Assembly: GCA_938036875.1 (NCBI GenBank)
Contig: CALHVX010000005.1
Coordinates: 1 to 43,965 of the forward strand
DNA from: an uncultured Pseudomonadales bacterium
GTDB taxonomy: Bacteria > Pseudomonadota > Gammaproteobacteria > Pseudomonadales > Azotimanducaceae
DNA: 43,965 nt
Direction: 5' to 3'
This document shows, one piece after another, positions 8,621 through 17,605 of this stretch; position 1 is the stretch's first letter; every line of letters begins with the position of its first letter. A program made the position numbers and the translations under genes. The notes under the pieces were generated by a model that was not told the DNA's origin, did no database searches, and worked only from the letters and a program-made list of their open reading frames with translations.

Positions 8621-9970
8621 CTAGATAGCGGCCTTCAATTGCTCGCGACGGTTTACTTCGCGATCAATATAGGTGATCCACTGTGCACAGACTCGTACGT
8701 TTGTGTTGTCTTCTGCAGAACGAGCCAGATCACGACAACTAGCAAACGACTTGCGAGCCGTGTTTAGCTTTTCTTGGTTGTACAAGCACATACCCTTAAC
8801 CAGATGGGTCACCTGTTTTTTGCGCAGACCACCCTTCTTTAGGGCGTCGTTGGCAGCTGAGACACAAGAGCCGAACTTATCGTCTTCTAGATACAGGTTC
8901 GCCAATCGGTCATAGATCTTGCCGTCGTCAGAGAGCTTGGCTGCTTCAAGAAAGACGGGAATGGCTTTATCCACTTCTTGGGATAACTGCCAAGCCTGCC
9001 CCATAGAACGAAGGTTCTTATCGGTTCGCTCGATGATCTTGTCCTTAAAGCCCTTTTCCATGACTCGGCCGGCGCGGTAAGGCACCTCAGCCTGCATCAG
9101 AAGACCCGCAAGGTTGGTTAGATCACGTTCGCGTTCTAGGTAACCCGCATGATAAGCCGCTTCTAAGGTCCACAACTGCTTCTTCTCATTGCCCTGTTGC
9201 CCATGAATGCCCGCTAGTCGTACCCAGTAGTCGCGCTTAGGAAACTGCTTAACCAAGGTTTCTAGAATTTCGAGAACTTTCGGCCAGTTTTCCTGCTCGT
9301 AATATAGGTAGTTCAACAATGACCACCAGTTCTCTTTCACTAAAGTGCCACGCTCACGAGCTTTAGAGATACCCTGCTCGATTTGCACAATGGCTTTAGG
9401 AAAGTTCTTCATCTGGTAGTAGACCTGGCCCATAAAGATGTGGGGATCCGGTCCAGGGTTATTGGCCTTGGTGATCCAGGTTTCCATATAACGCAGCGCG
9501 TCATTGTAGTTCTCTGTCACAAAGCTTAGCTGGGCCAAAGTGTATAGCGTGGTGGTCTCAAGCCCTTCTGGGATATCTTCACCCTGCGCGACAACTTTTT
9601 TGTACGCACCAATTGCACTTCTGTAGTCCTCTCGAGAGAAGAACACAAAGCCGCGCATGTTCTGTACCTGGCCAATTTCGTTAGCGTTGATGCTGCGTTT
9701 GGTTAGCGCACTATCAAGCACAGCCAACGCACCGTTGAAGTCTTTCAGATCAATCAGCTCTTGTGCTTCAGCGAGCTTTTTAAACACTGACTCGCTCATC
9801 GAAGGTACTCGACGCGTTTTACGCGCGGGTGGCTCTTCTTCTGCAGCGTAGGCTGAGCCAACCACAAGGGTTGACTGCATTGTGTTGACTAACGGCAAAG
9901 CGGCGGTTAACGCGTAACCAAAACCAACAACGGCCAACAATCGAACTAAGGATTTACTTGTTAGCAACAT
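8621..9970 (-). CDS. TPR protein of the TonB2-type system
   Basis: 449 residues. An N-terminal signal-like stretch (SLVRLLAVVGFGYALTAALPL, ending near AYAAEEE at ~45) suggests export to the periplasm. The rest is helical with tetratricopeptide-like units, for example FNGALAVLDSAL, YRSAIGAYKKV, YNDALRYMETW, FPKAIVQIEQGI and KLNTARKSFASC. It is the last gene of the six-gene transporter operon; its start lies 2 bp beyond the tonB stop, and the GAGGA at the end of tonB serves as its ribosome-binding site. TPR proteins at this position accompany TonB2 systems in Vibrio, Shewanella and relatives. A scaffold role in the periplasm is inference. Confidence 0.85.
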   Translation of the reverse strand: MLLTSKSLVRLLAVVGFGYALTAALPLVNTMQSTLVVGSAYAAEEEPPARKTRRVPSMSESVFKKLAEAQELIDLKDFNGALAVLDSALTKRSINANEIGQVQNMRGFVFFSREDYRSAIGAYKKVVAQGEDIPEGLETTTLYTLAQLSFVTENYNDALRYMETWITKANNPGPDPHIFMGQVYYQMKNFPKAIVQIEQGISKARERGTLVKENWWSLLNYLYYEQENWPKVLEILETLVKQFPKRDYWVRLAGIHGQQGNEKKQLWTLEAAYHAGYLERERDLTNLAGLLMQAEVPYRAGRVMEKGFKDKIIERTDKNLRSMGQAWQLSQEVDKAIPVFLEAAKLSDDGKIYDRLANLYLEDDKFGSCVSAANDALKKGGLRKKQVTHLVKGMCLYNQEKLNTARKSFASCRDLARSAEDNTNVRVCAQWITYIDREVNRREQLKAAI

Positions 9971-9972
9971 GG

Positions 9973-10575
9973 TTAATCCTCCAACTCAAAGGTGACTTTG
10001 TTGAGCACACCAGCCACATCGATAGCATCACCATTCACTACCTTGGGCTTGTACTTAAACTTCAGTGCAGCGTTGATGGCAGCGCGATCGAAAATGCCTG
10101 GTGGTTTGGCTTCTTTAACCACCGGGTTAATAACCGTACCCAACTTGGTCACCGTGAACTCAAGTATCACAAAGCCTTCAATGCCACGGGTCTGCGCACG
10201 TCTTGGGTAAACCGGGTTTACCTTAACAATGGGCAAATACTCACCGTCAGAACTAAAACCACCTACACCACCAACGTTCAAATCAACGTTGACGTTAACC
10301 GCACCAATATCCACGCCTTGCGAGACGTCTGAGGAGTCGAAGTCTGGCTTCGGCATATCCGGTGGCGGCTCATCGGGTGGTGGCGGCGGCTTAGGCTTTC
10401 GGTCTTTGATCTGAATTTCTTCATCTTCTTTCAAGCGAACGAAATCAAGCTTGGCGCCCTTTTTCGATTCGTCGAAAGCCGTTCGATCACTTTTAATCAG
10501 AGCTTGCATCAGCATAAACAGGGCAAAGGTTGCCACTGCACCAAGTACTACTCCTAGAATGTAACGCACGACCAT
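9973..10575 (-). CDS. tonB: Energy transducer TonB (TonB2 type)
   Basis: 200 residues, shorter than E. coli TonB and typical of TonB2. One N-terminal membrane anchor (YILGVVLGAVATFALFMLM, about 5-23) is followed by a periplasmic Pro-rich spacer KPKPPPPPDEPPPDMPKP (~60-77) and a C-terminal TonB domain with YPRRAQTRGIEGFVILEFTV and FDRAAINAALKFKYKP. It would link the ExbB/ExbD motor in the inner membrane to outer-membrane receptors. It is encoded 15 bp after exbD. The conserved YP (NPVYPRRA) is present. Confidence 0.93.
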   Translation of the reverse strand: MVVRYILGVVLGAVATFALFMLMQALIKSDRTAFDESKKGAKLDFVRLKEDEEIQIKDRKPKPPPPPDEPPPDMPKPDFDSSDVSQGVDIGAVNVNVDLNVGGVGGFSSDGEYLPIVKVNPVYPRRAQTRGIEGFVILEFTVTKLGTVINPVVKEAKPPGIFDRAAINAALKFKYKPKVVNGDAIDVAGVLNKVTFELED

Positions 10576-10590
10576 AGCTTTCCCCTTGCG

Positions 10591-10995
10591 TTAGCTTTCA
10601 GTTGAAATGGCGACTTCAGACAAACCCGCAGCGCGAGCAGCATCTAGTACACCTTTCAGTTTTTCGTATTTAGCGCTTTTATCTGCCTGGATGACCATCC
10701 CGCCTTTGGGATTTTCTGCATGCAAACGCTCAATTTCTGCTCGAACGGTACCTGGATCAACACGTTTTTTGTCGATCCAAATATCACCCTTTTCGCTAAT
10801 CGCCACCAGAACACTTACCGTCGGCTTCTTAAGCGCCGTCATTGCTTCCGGGCGTAATACATCAATACCCGTTTGCTTGATAAATGTCGCGGTCACAATG
10901 AAGAAGATCAACATGATAAACACCACGTCCAACATGGGCGTTAGGTTGATATCCGATTCATCTTCTGATGCGCCAAAACGACTACGTCTAGACAT
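10591..10995 (-). CDS. exbD: Biopolymer transport protein ExbD
   Basis: 134 residues: short cytoplasmic N-terminus, one membrane helix (MLDVVFIMLIFFIVTATF, about 22-39) and a periplasmic domain. The aspartate in NLTPMLDVVF is the conserved proton-path residue of ExbD/TolR/MotB-like proteins. The C-terminal part (GGMVIQADKSAKYEKLKGVLDAAR) fits the family. Partner of ExbB in the proton-driven motor that powers TonB. It sits between exbB and tonB with short spacers. Confidence 0.94.
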   Translation of the reverse strand: MSRRSRFGASEDESDINLTPMLDVVFIMLIFFIVTATFIKQTGIDVLRPEAMTALKKPTVSVLVAISEKGDIWIDKKRVDPGTVRAEIERLHAENPKGGMVIQADKSAKYEKLKGVLDAARAAGLSEVAISTES

Positions 10996-11031
10996 TGTTT
11001 ACTCCTGCCAAACCTAAAACTAATGGATAGC

Positions 11032-11550
11032 TTAGTGGTCTGCCGTTAGATGGTCTTCAAACAGTTCGACCTCATAATCCACTTTTCGTCTCAAAAAAGT
11101 GGTGCCCAAAACGCCCGACAATGAGGCAATCATACCGGACATAGTCGGGATGGTAGCTTGTGATACCCCCGCCGCCATGGACCGTGCATTACCGCCTTGT
11201 GTTGCCATGGCGTCAAAGACCGAGATCATGCCTGTTACCGTACCGAGCAAACCCAGCAGCGGGCACAAGGCCACGCAAGTGAGGATCAGGGGCAACGAGC
11301 CTGTAATTTTTTGTGAAGCTTCTGAAATGATCTGTTCACGGATTTGGTGCGCTGTCCAGGAGCGCCGTTCAACACGATCCTCCCAGTTGTCAGTCGACAG
11401 CTTCACCATCGCTTTATGTTCCGATTGGAAATACCAAAAGCGTTCGAAGATCAGCGTCCACATCATGAAGGTTAGAGCGGCAATGAGCCAAAGCACATTA
11501 CCCCCCTGTTCCATGAAGGTGACGATTGCTAGATATGCATCATTAAGCAT
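11032..11550 (-). CDS. exbB: ExbB-type MotA/TolQ/ExbB proton channel
   Basis: 172 residues, the short ExbB2 form. Three membrane segments are visible: VLWLIAALTFMMWTLIF (about 19-35), LPLILTCVALCPLLGLLGTVTGM (~86-108) and the region around GVSQATIPTMSGMIASLSGVLGTTF (~128-152). The LLGLLGTVTGMI motif is diagnostic of the channel family. It forms the inner-membrane motor with ExbD and TonB. A second, longer channel-family protein lies directly upstream, as expected for TonB2 operons. Confidence 0.94.
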   Translation of the reverse strand: MLNDAYLAIVTFMEQGGNVLWLIAALTFMMWTLIFERFWYFQSEHKAMVKLSTDNWEDRVERRSWTAHQIREQIISEASQKITGSLPLILTCVALCPLLGLLGTVTGMISVFDAMATQGGNARSMAAGVSQATIPTMSGMIASLSGVLGTTFLRRKVDYEVELFEDHLTADH

Positions 11551-11579
11551 AGTTACGCCTTTATCGCCTTAATTTCAGA

Positions 11580-13085
11580 CTAGCCTAGTGGCCGGCCAGC
11601 CTTCTCAGCGTGGTCAGCAATAATGCCAGCACTCTGCTCTTCTAACACGTGGATCACTGAACGAGCTCGTGAGTTCACGATGGCGTGTAGCAAGGTTGTT
11701 GGAATAGCAACAACCAAGCCCAATACCGTGGTTACTAGGGCTTGAGAAATACCACCAGCCATGGTCTTTGGATCACCCGTACCAAACAACGTAATGGCTT
11801 GGAAGGTCAAGATCATACCGATAACCGTACCTAGCAGACCCAGTAGCGGAGCTACCACCGAGATCACTTGGATCAAGGTAATGTTGCTTGTGATCTTGGG
11901 TGTTTCTTGCAAGATCGCCTCACCCAGCTTGAGTTCCAGTGTTTCTACGTCGACCTGACGGTTGTCATCATAGACCTTCAACACTCGGCCCAGCGGGTTA
12001 CCTGAATCAGGGGTATCGGACTTCTTCTGAGAGTTCACCTTGGAGTTGATCATGGTGAGCTGGAAGAACTTCCACAAGGCTAAGAACACGCCAATGATAC
12101 CAACGATGATGATCACAGCACCGGGTGTACCACCTTGACCATCACACCATGGCAAGAAGCACTCGCCCTTAGTGATGCCACCGAGTGGCGTACCAATTCG
12201 ATCCCACCAGGTGTCCGCTTGGATCAACAGTGCTAGCAAAGAACCGCGCGTGGGGTCGAGACCAAACTCAACGATGTCCGACTTGCTTGACCCTTCTATG
12301 TCATCAATGGTGCTGGTGAAGCGACCAGCAGGCTGCTTAGGTAGCTCAATTAAGGCTTGTGAAGTGGGGTCGTACTGTAAGTAGTCGCCATCGGCTACTA
12401 CCGCAAACGAACCAACGCGGGTGATGGTGGTGTCTTTCTGGTCACCATTAAGCATGGTCACTTTGCCAGGGAACTGGCTAACACGACCTGATTCGGTCAT
12501 CTCGCGCTGCAATTCGTACCAAAGGCGCTCCATCTCTTCGATAGTGGCGAGTTGGCTTGCTGTACCCATCTTCTTAGCAAGCGCATCTAGCCACTCGCCG
12601 CGATTGGGGATTTCAGCGCTGATTAGCGAGCCGGTAAACAGGCCTCGAGTATCACCAGCAACTTGTTGCAACACACCAAAGAGCTCGCGTAATGAGCCCA
12701 AACGCTTATCCAACGCTTCGGTTAGATCGCCAAGGCGCGTTTCGTTCTCTTCGAACGCCGTTTCTAGGCGCTCTGAACGTTGCTCTTCACGCTTACGCTC
12801 CGCTTTGGCTTGAGCAAGAAGCTTAGCCTGGGCCGCTTTCTCTTGCTTAAAGCGAGCTTCACGCTGGGTGTTCTGGCGGCTCTCAACAACTCGGCGCTGC
12901 TCCACATTACGGAGCAACTCGTTTAGCGAGTTGGCTTCGACAACACGTAGGTCGCTTTCGGTTGAAGCTGCTTCTTCAGCAGCAAAGCTCATTGGTGCAA
13001 ATGCAATGAGTGCTGCGGCAAATAACCGTTTCATCATAACTAGACTTCCCATCTGTGCCTGGTTGACACTAACTGTGCTGCTCAT
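11580..13085 (-). CDS. TtpC-like MotA/TolQ/ExbB channel protein with coiled-coil N-terminus
   Basis: 501 residues. The N-terminus (MMKRLFAAALIAFAPMSFAA, residues 17-36) is a signal peptide; then a charged coiled-coil stretch (~60-130), a periplasmic region, a membrane helix (GAVIIIVGIIGVFLALWKFF, ~320) and the channel core with VVAPLLGLLGTVIGMI and GISQALVTTVLGLVVAIPTTLL. This matches TtpC, the additional subunit required for TonB2 function in Vibrio. The ATG overlaps the DUF3450 stop codon (ATGA) with GGAGG upstream; the internal MMKR start has GGGAAG upstream and would give a more standard signal peptide, so the exact start is uncertain. Domain order and neighbourhood make the call strong. 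Confidence 0.9.
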   Translation of the reverse strand: MSSTVSVNQAQMGSLVMMKRLFAAALIAFAPMSFAAEEAASTESDLRVVEANSLNELLRNVEQRRVVESRQNTQREARFKQEKAAQAKLLAQAKAERKREEQRSERLETAFEENETRLGDLTEALDKRLGSLRELFGVLQQVAGDTRGLFTGSLISAEIPNRGEWLDALAKKMGTASQLATIEEMERLWYELQREMTESGRVSQFPGKVTMLNGDQKDTTITRVGSFAVVADGDYLQYDPTSQALIELPKQPAGRFTSTIDDIEGSSKSDIVEFGLDPTRGSLLALLIQADTWWDRIGTPLGGITKGECFLPWCDGQGGTPGAVIIIVGIIGVFLALWKFFQLTMINSKVNSQKKSDTPDSGNPLGRVLKVYDDNRQVDVETLELKLGEAILQETPKITSNITLIQVISVVAPLLGLLGTVIGMILTFQAITLFGTGDPKTMAGGISQALVTTVLGLVVAIPTTLLHAIVNSRARSVIHVLEEQSAGIIADHAEKAGRPLG

Positions 13086-13873
13086 TGACCCGCCTCCGGA
13101 CCGTTAACAGGCAGCGTTAGCATATTCACTGATAGTTGCTTACGTGCCATGCGGATGCCGTTGCGAACGGATGCTTTGTAGGAGTCGCTCAGCGGTTCCC
13201 ACTGGCCAGAATCTTTGTTGTAGGTGCCGGTCTCGCTGCCATCGCTGGTTTGGTAAACCAAGGCCACACGGCCAACCTTTAGCACCTCAACCTTACGATC
13301 GTTGCCGCCGATGTTGATGTTGGCATCGTAGGCTTCCATGGTGCGGCCATACTCGTTTTCGATTTGGTATGCACGCATTACCCGATTGAATTTCTCAGCC
13401 ACGGTTACGTCAGCGCGATCCATCATCTCTCGTAGTTCCGCAAGACGATCTGCACGCTCACCCTCGAGGAACGGCATGTCCAAGCCAACAAACTGCTCAA
13501 GCCCGTCGATCATGCGCAGCATGAAAGGCGTTACTTGGCGTTCGATGACCGTCACTTCGTCGATAGACGTTGAGAGCTGCGCCATTTCTGCTTCTTGGCT
13601 AGAGATCTGCTTTTGAAGCTGTGTGTTGTAAACCTTTAGACCTTCGATCTCCTTCAGGACTGTTTTGTAGTCCGTTAGCAGTGCTCGAGTATCATCGGTT
13701 AGCTCATCAATTCGACTTTGTGATCGTTTGGCTTGCTGATTAATGCGATCAGCAACTCGATAAACGTCGTTCAGGGTGGCGGCTTGCACGCAAACACTGC
13801 CCACTGCTAGCACTAAAGTACTGAGCATAGTGGTCAACGTTACCGACAGCCTGTAGTTACGTTGTTTCATCAT
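13082..13873 (-). CDS. DUF3450 protein, first gene of the TonB2-type operon
   Basis: 263 residues with a signal peptide (LSVTLTTMLSTLVLAVGSVCVQA, cleavage near residue 32) followed by a long coiled-coil (about 40-110: INQQAKRSQSRIDELTDD, YNTQLQKQISSQEAEMAQL) and a globular C-terminus with DGSETGTYNKDSGQWEPL. It belongs to the DUF3450 family, which is regularly found in front of TtpC/ExbB2/ExbD2/TonB2 genes. It is predicted periplasmic; the molecular role is not established. AGGAAG precedes two consecutive ATG codons, either of which could start it. It ends in a 4-bp overlap with the next gene, implying translational coupling. Confidence 0.88.
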   Translation of the reverse strand: MMKQRNYRLSVTLTTMLSTLVLAVGSVCVQAATLNDVYRVADRINQQAKRSQSRIDELTDDTRALLTDYKTVLKEIEGLKVYNTQLQKQISSQEAEMAQLSTSIDEVTVIERQVTPFMLRMIDGLEQFVGLDMPFLEGERADRLAELREMMDRADVTVAEKFNRVMRAYQIENEYGRTMEAYDANINIGGNDRKVEVLKVGRVALVYQTSDGSETGTYNKDSGQWEPLSDSYKASVRNGIRMARKQLSVNMLTLPVNGPEAGQ

Positions 13874-13949
13874 TCGACTTCCTACGGGATGGATTGGCTT
13901 AACTTATGAGCGTCCCTACACCAACAATCGTTGTGTCAGTTCGACTCGT

Positions 13950-13978
13950 TCCATATTTCACTTTCATGTTTCTTTCAA
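13950..13978 (-). promoter_or_regulatory. Possible sigma-70 promoter of the TonB2-type operon
   Basis: On the minus strand, TTGAAA (13978-13973) and TATGGA (13955-13950) are separated by 17 bases, about 75 bp before the DUF3450 start. The -10 element is weak, so this is only a candidate. Confidence 0.3.
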
Positions 13979-14097
13979 ACAATACGTCTTGGGGCATAAC
14001 TGGAACTCCGCGATACGCGGGGATCCAACTACAACCAAAGTGCAAAATTGAGGAGATAGCGATGGTCTAGACATGTCAATGGTGTCTGAACGCCAGC

Positions 14098-14129
14098 CCT
14101 AGGCATCTGCAAAGTTCACAGATGCTAGG
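14098..14129. other. Stable hairpin of unknown role
   Basis: CCTAGGCATCTG and CAGATGCTAGG pair over 11 bp with one bulged G and a 9-base loop. No T-tract follows on either strand, so it is not a classical terminator. It could be part of an untranslated RNA or a protein-binding site. Confidence 0.45.
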
Positions 14130-14549
14130 TCGTCCAACAGCGACTACCGAAAACCGAATATACCTGAGCCAACCCCTCAGCTTTTAGGATACGCATCGAT
14201 TCCGTCGCAGGAATGCATCGTTACATGGCTAGTTGTTGGGCAATTTTTTAACCAACTGCAGCTTTTGCACTTGGTTAAACTTTACCTTTCTAACTGGCCA
14301 CCTCAAACGACACTAATCGAGGCCCCTGTGCGAAGCACGTGTCTATAGCACGCTCTAGCTTCGCCCCTTTTCCGTGTAGCAAAGGATCAACAAACGCCAA
14401 TCCGATGTCAACCCAAAACCGGTGAGGAAATGCAGCTAACCCCAGGAACTTTGGGCAAATAGGCTATTAAGCCCCCTTAATGTAAACACCCTAAAAGTGC
14501 AAGCGGATACTGAACAACCAACCCAAACAATCTTCTTTCGTTGTCTTAC

Positions 14550-15221
14550 TTAGGCTAAATGCTTAGAAAAGTGGCCCAATGTGCGCTCTCTAGCGCTTGC
14601 TGCACTGGCTGCATCGTAACTTGCCCGATGATCGCAATTGAAGCCATGGTCGGCGCTGTAGACGTAGACATCAACATCGGGCTGGGCGGCTTTCACTTGC
14701 TCAACGTCCGACATTGGGATATGTGCGTCTTTGTCTCCAAAATGCATAATCGTTGGACAAGAGGGAGACATCGACATCTGCCCTGCAACCCCGCCACCGT
14801 AGTAAGAGGACGCTGCGGCAACGCCTTCTAGCTGGCAGGCACTCAGCCAAGTCAACAAACCGCCAAAACAATATCCAACCACACCAACCTTGCCTTGCTG
14901 TGCTGCGTAGGTGATGGCCGCCTGGACATCGCTTAGGGTTTGCGGCATTTGCAGCTTCTCGAAGGCGAGTTGAACCCCGCGGGTCATATCAGCCCCCTCA
15001 TAGCCCAGCTCGATACCCGGCTCCACCCGGTCAAACAAAGCCGGGGCCACCGCAAAATACCCGTCTGCGGCGTAACCGTCGACGACCTCTCGAATATGGG
15101 CGTTTACGCCAAAAATCTCTTGAATCACAACAACGGCGCCTTTTGGGGTGCCTTTGGGCTCGGCTTGGTAAGCGGTTAGGCTAAAACCGTCCGCTGCAGT
15201 TAGGGTGATATGTGCGCTCAT
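14550..15221 (-). CDS. Dienelactone hydrolase family protein
   Basis: 223 residues from the ATG at 15221, which has AAGGA nine bases upstream; the frame is open to 15326 but the extra 35 residues look non-coding. This is an alpha/beta hydrolase of the dienelactone hydrolase family: IQEIFGVN near residue 36, nucleophile motif GYCFGG with the cysteine typical of this family, Asp in HFGDKDAHIP and His in SADHGFNCD. Members open lactone rings such as 4-carboxymethylenebut-2-en-4-olide, but many have other or unknown substrates, and no aromatic-degradation genes are next to it. Cytoplasmic, probably monocistronic, and divergent from phoB. Confidence 0.9.
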   Translation of the reverse strand: MSAHITLTAADGFSLTAYQAEPKGTPKGAVVVIQEIFGVNAHIREVVDGYAADGYFAVAPALFDRVEPGIELGYEGADMTRGVQLAFEKLQMPQTLSDVQAAITYAAQQGKVGVVGYCFGGLLTWLSACQLEGVAAASSYYGGGVAGQMSMSPSCPTIMHFGDKDAHIPMSDVEQVKAAQPDVDVYVYSADHGFNCDHRASYDAASAASARERTLGHFSKHLA

Positions 15222-15572
15222 CTTTGCTGGTCCTTGTGGGTTCTTGAACGCTGAGTGTTGCCGATTTGGCGAGGTGAATAAAGCCCCAGCGGGTACACCA
15301 GAGCGCTTGGGCCCAAACCTAGACATGCCCCTCGGAGTGTCATATCACTGTCACAGTCAGACCACAGAATCTCTCGATCAGGCATCAAGGGTCTCAGCGA
15401 GACCTGGTAGAGGTCCAAAAAATGCGTCAACTAAGAAGATTCAGCTTTGCTAACCTACGCCACTTGGACCGGTGGGCAGTCTTAGACGCGCACATCAACC
15501 CGATTGAGCTCGCTTAGCTTAGCCTGGCCCTATGCAACCAACACAAACGCAAAGACTGGAACGCGGAATCTA
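15222..15572 (+). other. Regulatory intergenic region upstream of phoB
   Basis: 351 bp without a supported gene. It holds the Pho box (15337-15354) with a -10-like CAGAAT ten bases further on, and a hairpin GGTCTC-AGC-GAGACC (15390-15404) that would lie in a phoB leader of about 195 nt. The promoter of the divergent dienelactone hydrolase gene should also be here. Confidence 0.55.
15337..15354 (+). promoter_or_regulatory. Pho box (PhoB binding site)
   Basis: GTGTCATATCACTGTCAC matches the consensus CTGTCATAWAWCTGTCAY at 16 of 18 positions, with both TGTCA half-sites spaced 11 bp. A -10-like CAGAAT (15365-15370) begins after exactly ten bases, the geometry of PhoB-activated promoters. It is oriented toward phoB. 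Confidence 0.75.
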
Positions 15573-16268
15573 ATGGTTGGCTCGCCCCCCTTCAACTGCG
15601 TATTGATCGTCGAAGACGATGCAGACATTCGCGAGATGCTGCGGTTCACGCTCAACCGCGCGGGTTACGAAACCTGGGAAGCAGCAAGCGCTGAAGAAGC
15701 CTTGACCAAACTCGATGGCCCCCTTCCCGCCATGCTGCTAATCGATTGGATGCTCCCGGGTTTGCAGGGGACCGAACTGGCACGCCGGCTGCGGGCTGAC
15801 ACGCACACCGCAAACCTTCCCATCATGATGCTTACCGCCCGAGGTGAAGAAGAAGACAAGCTGCAGAGCTTTGATCTCGGGGTTGACGACTATCTCACCA
15901 AACCCTTTTCGCCACGGGAGCTCGTCGCGCGGATCAAAGCTTTGCTGCGCCGAACTGGCACCCCGGAAAGCGGCACACTTCAAGTCGGCAAAATGATACT
16001 AGACCTAGCGTCGCACCAACTGTTGATACAAGACCAAGTGGTTCATTTAGGCCCCACTGAGTTTCGGCTGCTAGAGGTTTTTATGACCAATCCAGAGCGT
16101 GCGTTTGACCGTAGCACCCTACTGAATAAAGTATGGGGCCAGGGCGTCTATCTAGAAGAGCGAACCGTTGACGTACACGTGCTGCGCTTGCGACGCGCGC
16201 TCAAGCCCCATGGTGTCAATGACAGGATAGAAACCGTTCGCGGTGTCGGGTATCGATTTAGGCCATGA
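15573..16268 (+). CDS. phoB: Phosphate regulon response regulator PhoB
   Basis: 231 residues from the ATG at 15573; the frame is open to an ATG at 15504, but the additional 23 residues are not part of the receiver fold. The receiver domain shows the acidic pair in VEDDADIREM, the phospho-acceptor Asp in LIDWMLPG and Lys in DYLTKPFSPRE. The C-terminal winged-helix domain (OmpR/PhoB type) has LGPTEFRLLEVFM, VDVHVLRLRRAL and TVRGVGYRF. PhoB activates phosphate-starvation genes by binding Pho boxes, and one lies upstream, so autoregulation is likely. The stop overlaps the phoR start by 4 bp. Confidence 0.96.
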   Translation: MVGSPPFNCVLIVEDDADIREMLRFTLNRAGYETWEAASAEEALTKLDGPLPAMLLIDWMLPGLQGTELARRLRADTHTANLPIMMLTARGEEEDKLQSFDLGVDDYLTKPFSPRELVARIKALLRRTGTPESGTLQVGKMILDLASHQLLIQDQVVHLGPTEFRLLEVFMTNPERAFDRSTLLNKVWGQGVYLEERTVDVHVLRLRRALKPHGVNDRIETVRGVGYRFRP

Positions 16269-17605
16269 AGGTGCTATCTCCTAATGTCCTAATGGCGCTT
16301 GGGGTTGCGTATGTGCTCGCCCTGTTAATAGGCATTGCAACTAGCACCCTCGGCTGGTGCCTCTTTTTTGTTACCAGCATCGCACTGGGATTACTGATTA
16401 GAGAAGCCCGGGCGCTACTTCGCTGGAGCAAACGACCCCTTCGCCGTCCACGCAACTCCGATAGCCTTTGGGATGCCGCCACCCATCGCATTTACTTGCA
16501 GCTACAGCGTGAACGTGGCCGCACCAAAGAGGTGCTCCAACAACTCAGAAGCCTCCAAATGGTTACTGATGCCCTCCCAGATGGCGCTGTAATTTTGGAC
16601 AACCAAGGCGAGATCGAGCACTTGAACCGGCGCGCCGTGCAACTACTCAATCTAAACAAGGCCGATAAAGGGCAAGTGCTAGCAACCTTAGTACGGCAAC
16701 CTGAGCTGGTTGCGCTGCTAAAAGATAACTACGAAGACAACTTGGTCGAATTGAGCATATCGACACCAAGCAACACAGCTTTCGGCAGCAGTGACCGCCA
16801 GATAGAGGTACGTCGTTTCCATACAGAGGATGAACGTAGCACCCTGCTCATTCGAGATGTCACCGAACTCAACCGACTGCTTAGCATGCGTCAGGACTTT
16901 ATTGCCAACGTATCCCACGAACTGCGCACGCCGCTTACAGTCATTGTGGGCTATCTAGAAACGCTGCAGGAAGATGCTTTAGATCGCGACACCATACTGG
17001 ACTTGATCCAACGCTTGCGGCCACCCGCGGTGCGCATGCACGCTCTGGTTGACGATCTATTGTTGTTGACCCGACTGGAATCTGCTGCGCCACCCGCTAA
17101 AGAAGATCTTGATCCGATAAACCTACGCGACATGCTTACGCAAATAGTCGCAGAGATCGAAACTCTGGCTACTGCCGACCACGATATACAACTAGAGATC
17201 GACAGCGATGCACAAATCTATGGTGTAGAAAGTGAGCTGTTTAGTGGCTTTAGCAATCTGGTCGCTAACGCCGTTCGCTACAGCCCAGAGGGTGGCATCA
17301 TCCAGGTTAGCTGGCGCGACACAAAAGGTGGGGCCATCTACGCCGTCAAAGATCAGGGTACCGGTATCGCACCAGAACACCTTTCACGACTTACCGAACG
17401 TTTTTATCGTGTGGATCTAACCAGCGCACGTGTGCGCGGTGGCACAGGCCTAGGCTTAGCTATCGTCAAACACGTGCTTAAGCGCCACAACAGCACACTG
17501 AACATTATTAGCGAGCTAGGCAGTGGCAGCGAATTTGCCTGTCTATTTCCTGAAGACCAGATCTTTCGACCAACCAACAACCAACCAACCTTGGAGATCC
17601 AATGA
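16265..17605 (+). CDS. phoR: Phosphate regulon sensor histidine kinase PhoR
   Basis: 446 residues. Two N-terminal membrane helices form a hairpin (about residues 6-42, [18 protein letters not shown] and [17 protein letters not shown]) with no periplasmic sensor loop, as in E. coli PhoR. A charged linker leads to a PAS domain (~95-200, [21 protein letters not shown]), then the dimerisation domain with H-box [20 protein letters not shown] and an ATPase domain with [21 protein letters not shown] and [13 protein letters not shown]. It phosphorylates PhoB and responds to phosphate through PstSCAB and PhoU. It overlaps phoB upstream and pstS downstream by 4 bp each. Confidence 0.96.
   Translation: MKVLSPNVLMALGVAYVLALLIGIATSTLGWCLFFVTSIALGLLIREARALLRWSKRPLRRPRNSDSLWDAATHRIYLQLQRERGRTKEVLQQLRSLQMVTDALPDGAVILDNQGEIEHLNRRAVQLLNLNKADKGQVLATLVRQPELVALLKDNYEDNLVELSISTPSNTAFGSSDRQIEVRRFHTEDERSTLLIRDVTELNRLLSMRQDFIANVSHELRTPLTVIVGYLETLQEDALDRDTILDLIQRLRPPAVRMHALVDDLLLLTRLESAAPPAKEDLDPINLRDMLTQIVAEIETLATADHDIQLEIDSDAQIYGVESELFSGFSNLVANAVRYSPEGGIIQVSWRDTKGGAIYAVKDQGTGIAPEHLSRLTERFYRVDLTSARVRGGTGLGLAIVKHVLKRHNSTLNIISELGSGSEFACLFPEDQIFRPTNNQPTLEIQ

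Larger units (their letters stand above)
13874..14549. other. 676-bp intergenic region with hairpins, no convincing gene
   Basis: No reading frame here is persuasive and no tRNA pattern is seen. It contains a short hairpin CCGCG-ATA-CGCGG (14008-14020), a stronger one at 14098-14129, and loosely paired T-rich sequence around 14230-14260. The minus-strand promoter of the TonB operon should lie at its left end. No Fur-box-like 19-mer was recognised. A small RNA is possible but unproven. Confidence 0.5.

Noticed and set aside
8443-8628. Short plus-strand frame between ribE and the TPR gene
   Set aside because: It reads through the 13-bp hairpin, its product is very Arg-rich and it overlaps the end of the TPR gene.
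13920-13980. tRNA-like GTTCGACTC sequence
   Set aside because: The flanking bases do not form a T-stem and no other tRNA arms are present.
14052-14070. AGGAG followed by ATG inside the 676-bp spacer
   Set aside because: The reading frame ends after two codons (ATG GTC TAG), so it is not a gene.
15504-15572. N-terminal extension of PhoB
   Set aside because: PhoB receivers begin within about ten residues of the VLIVEDD strand; the extension has no conserved features.
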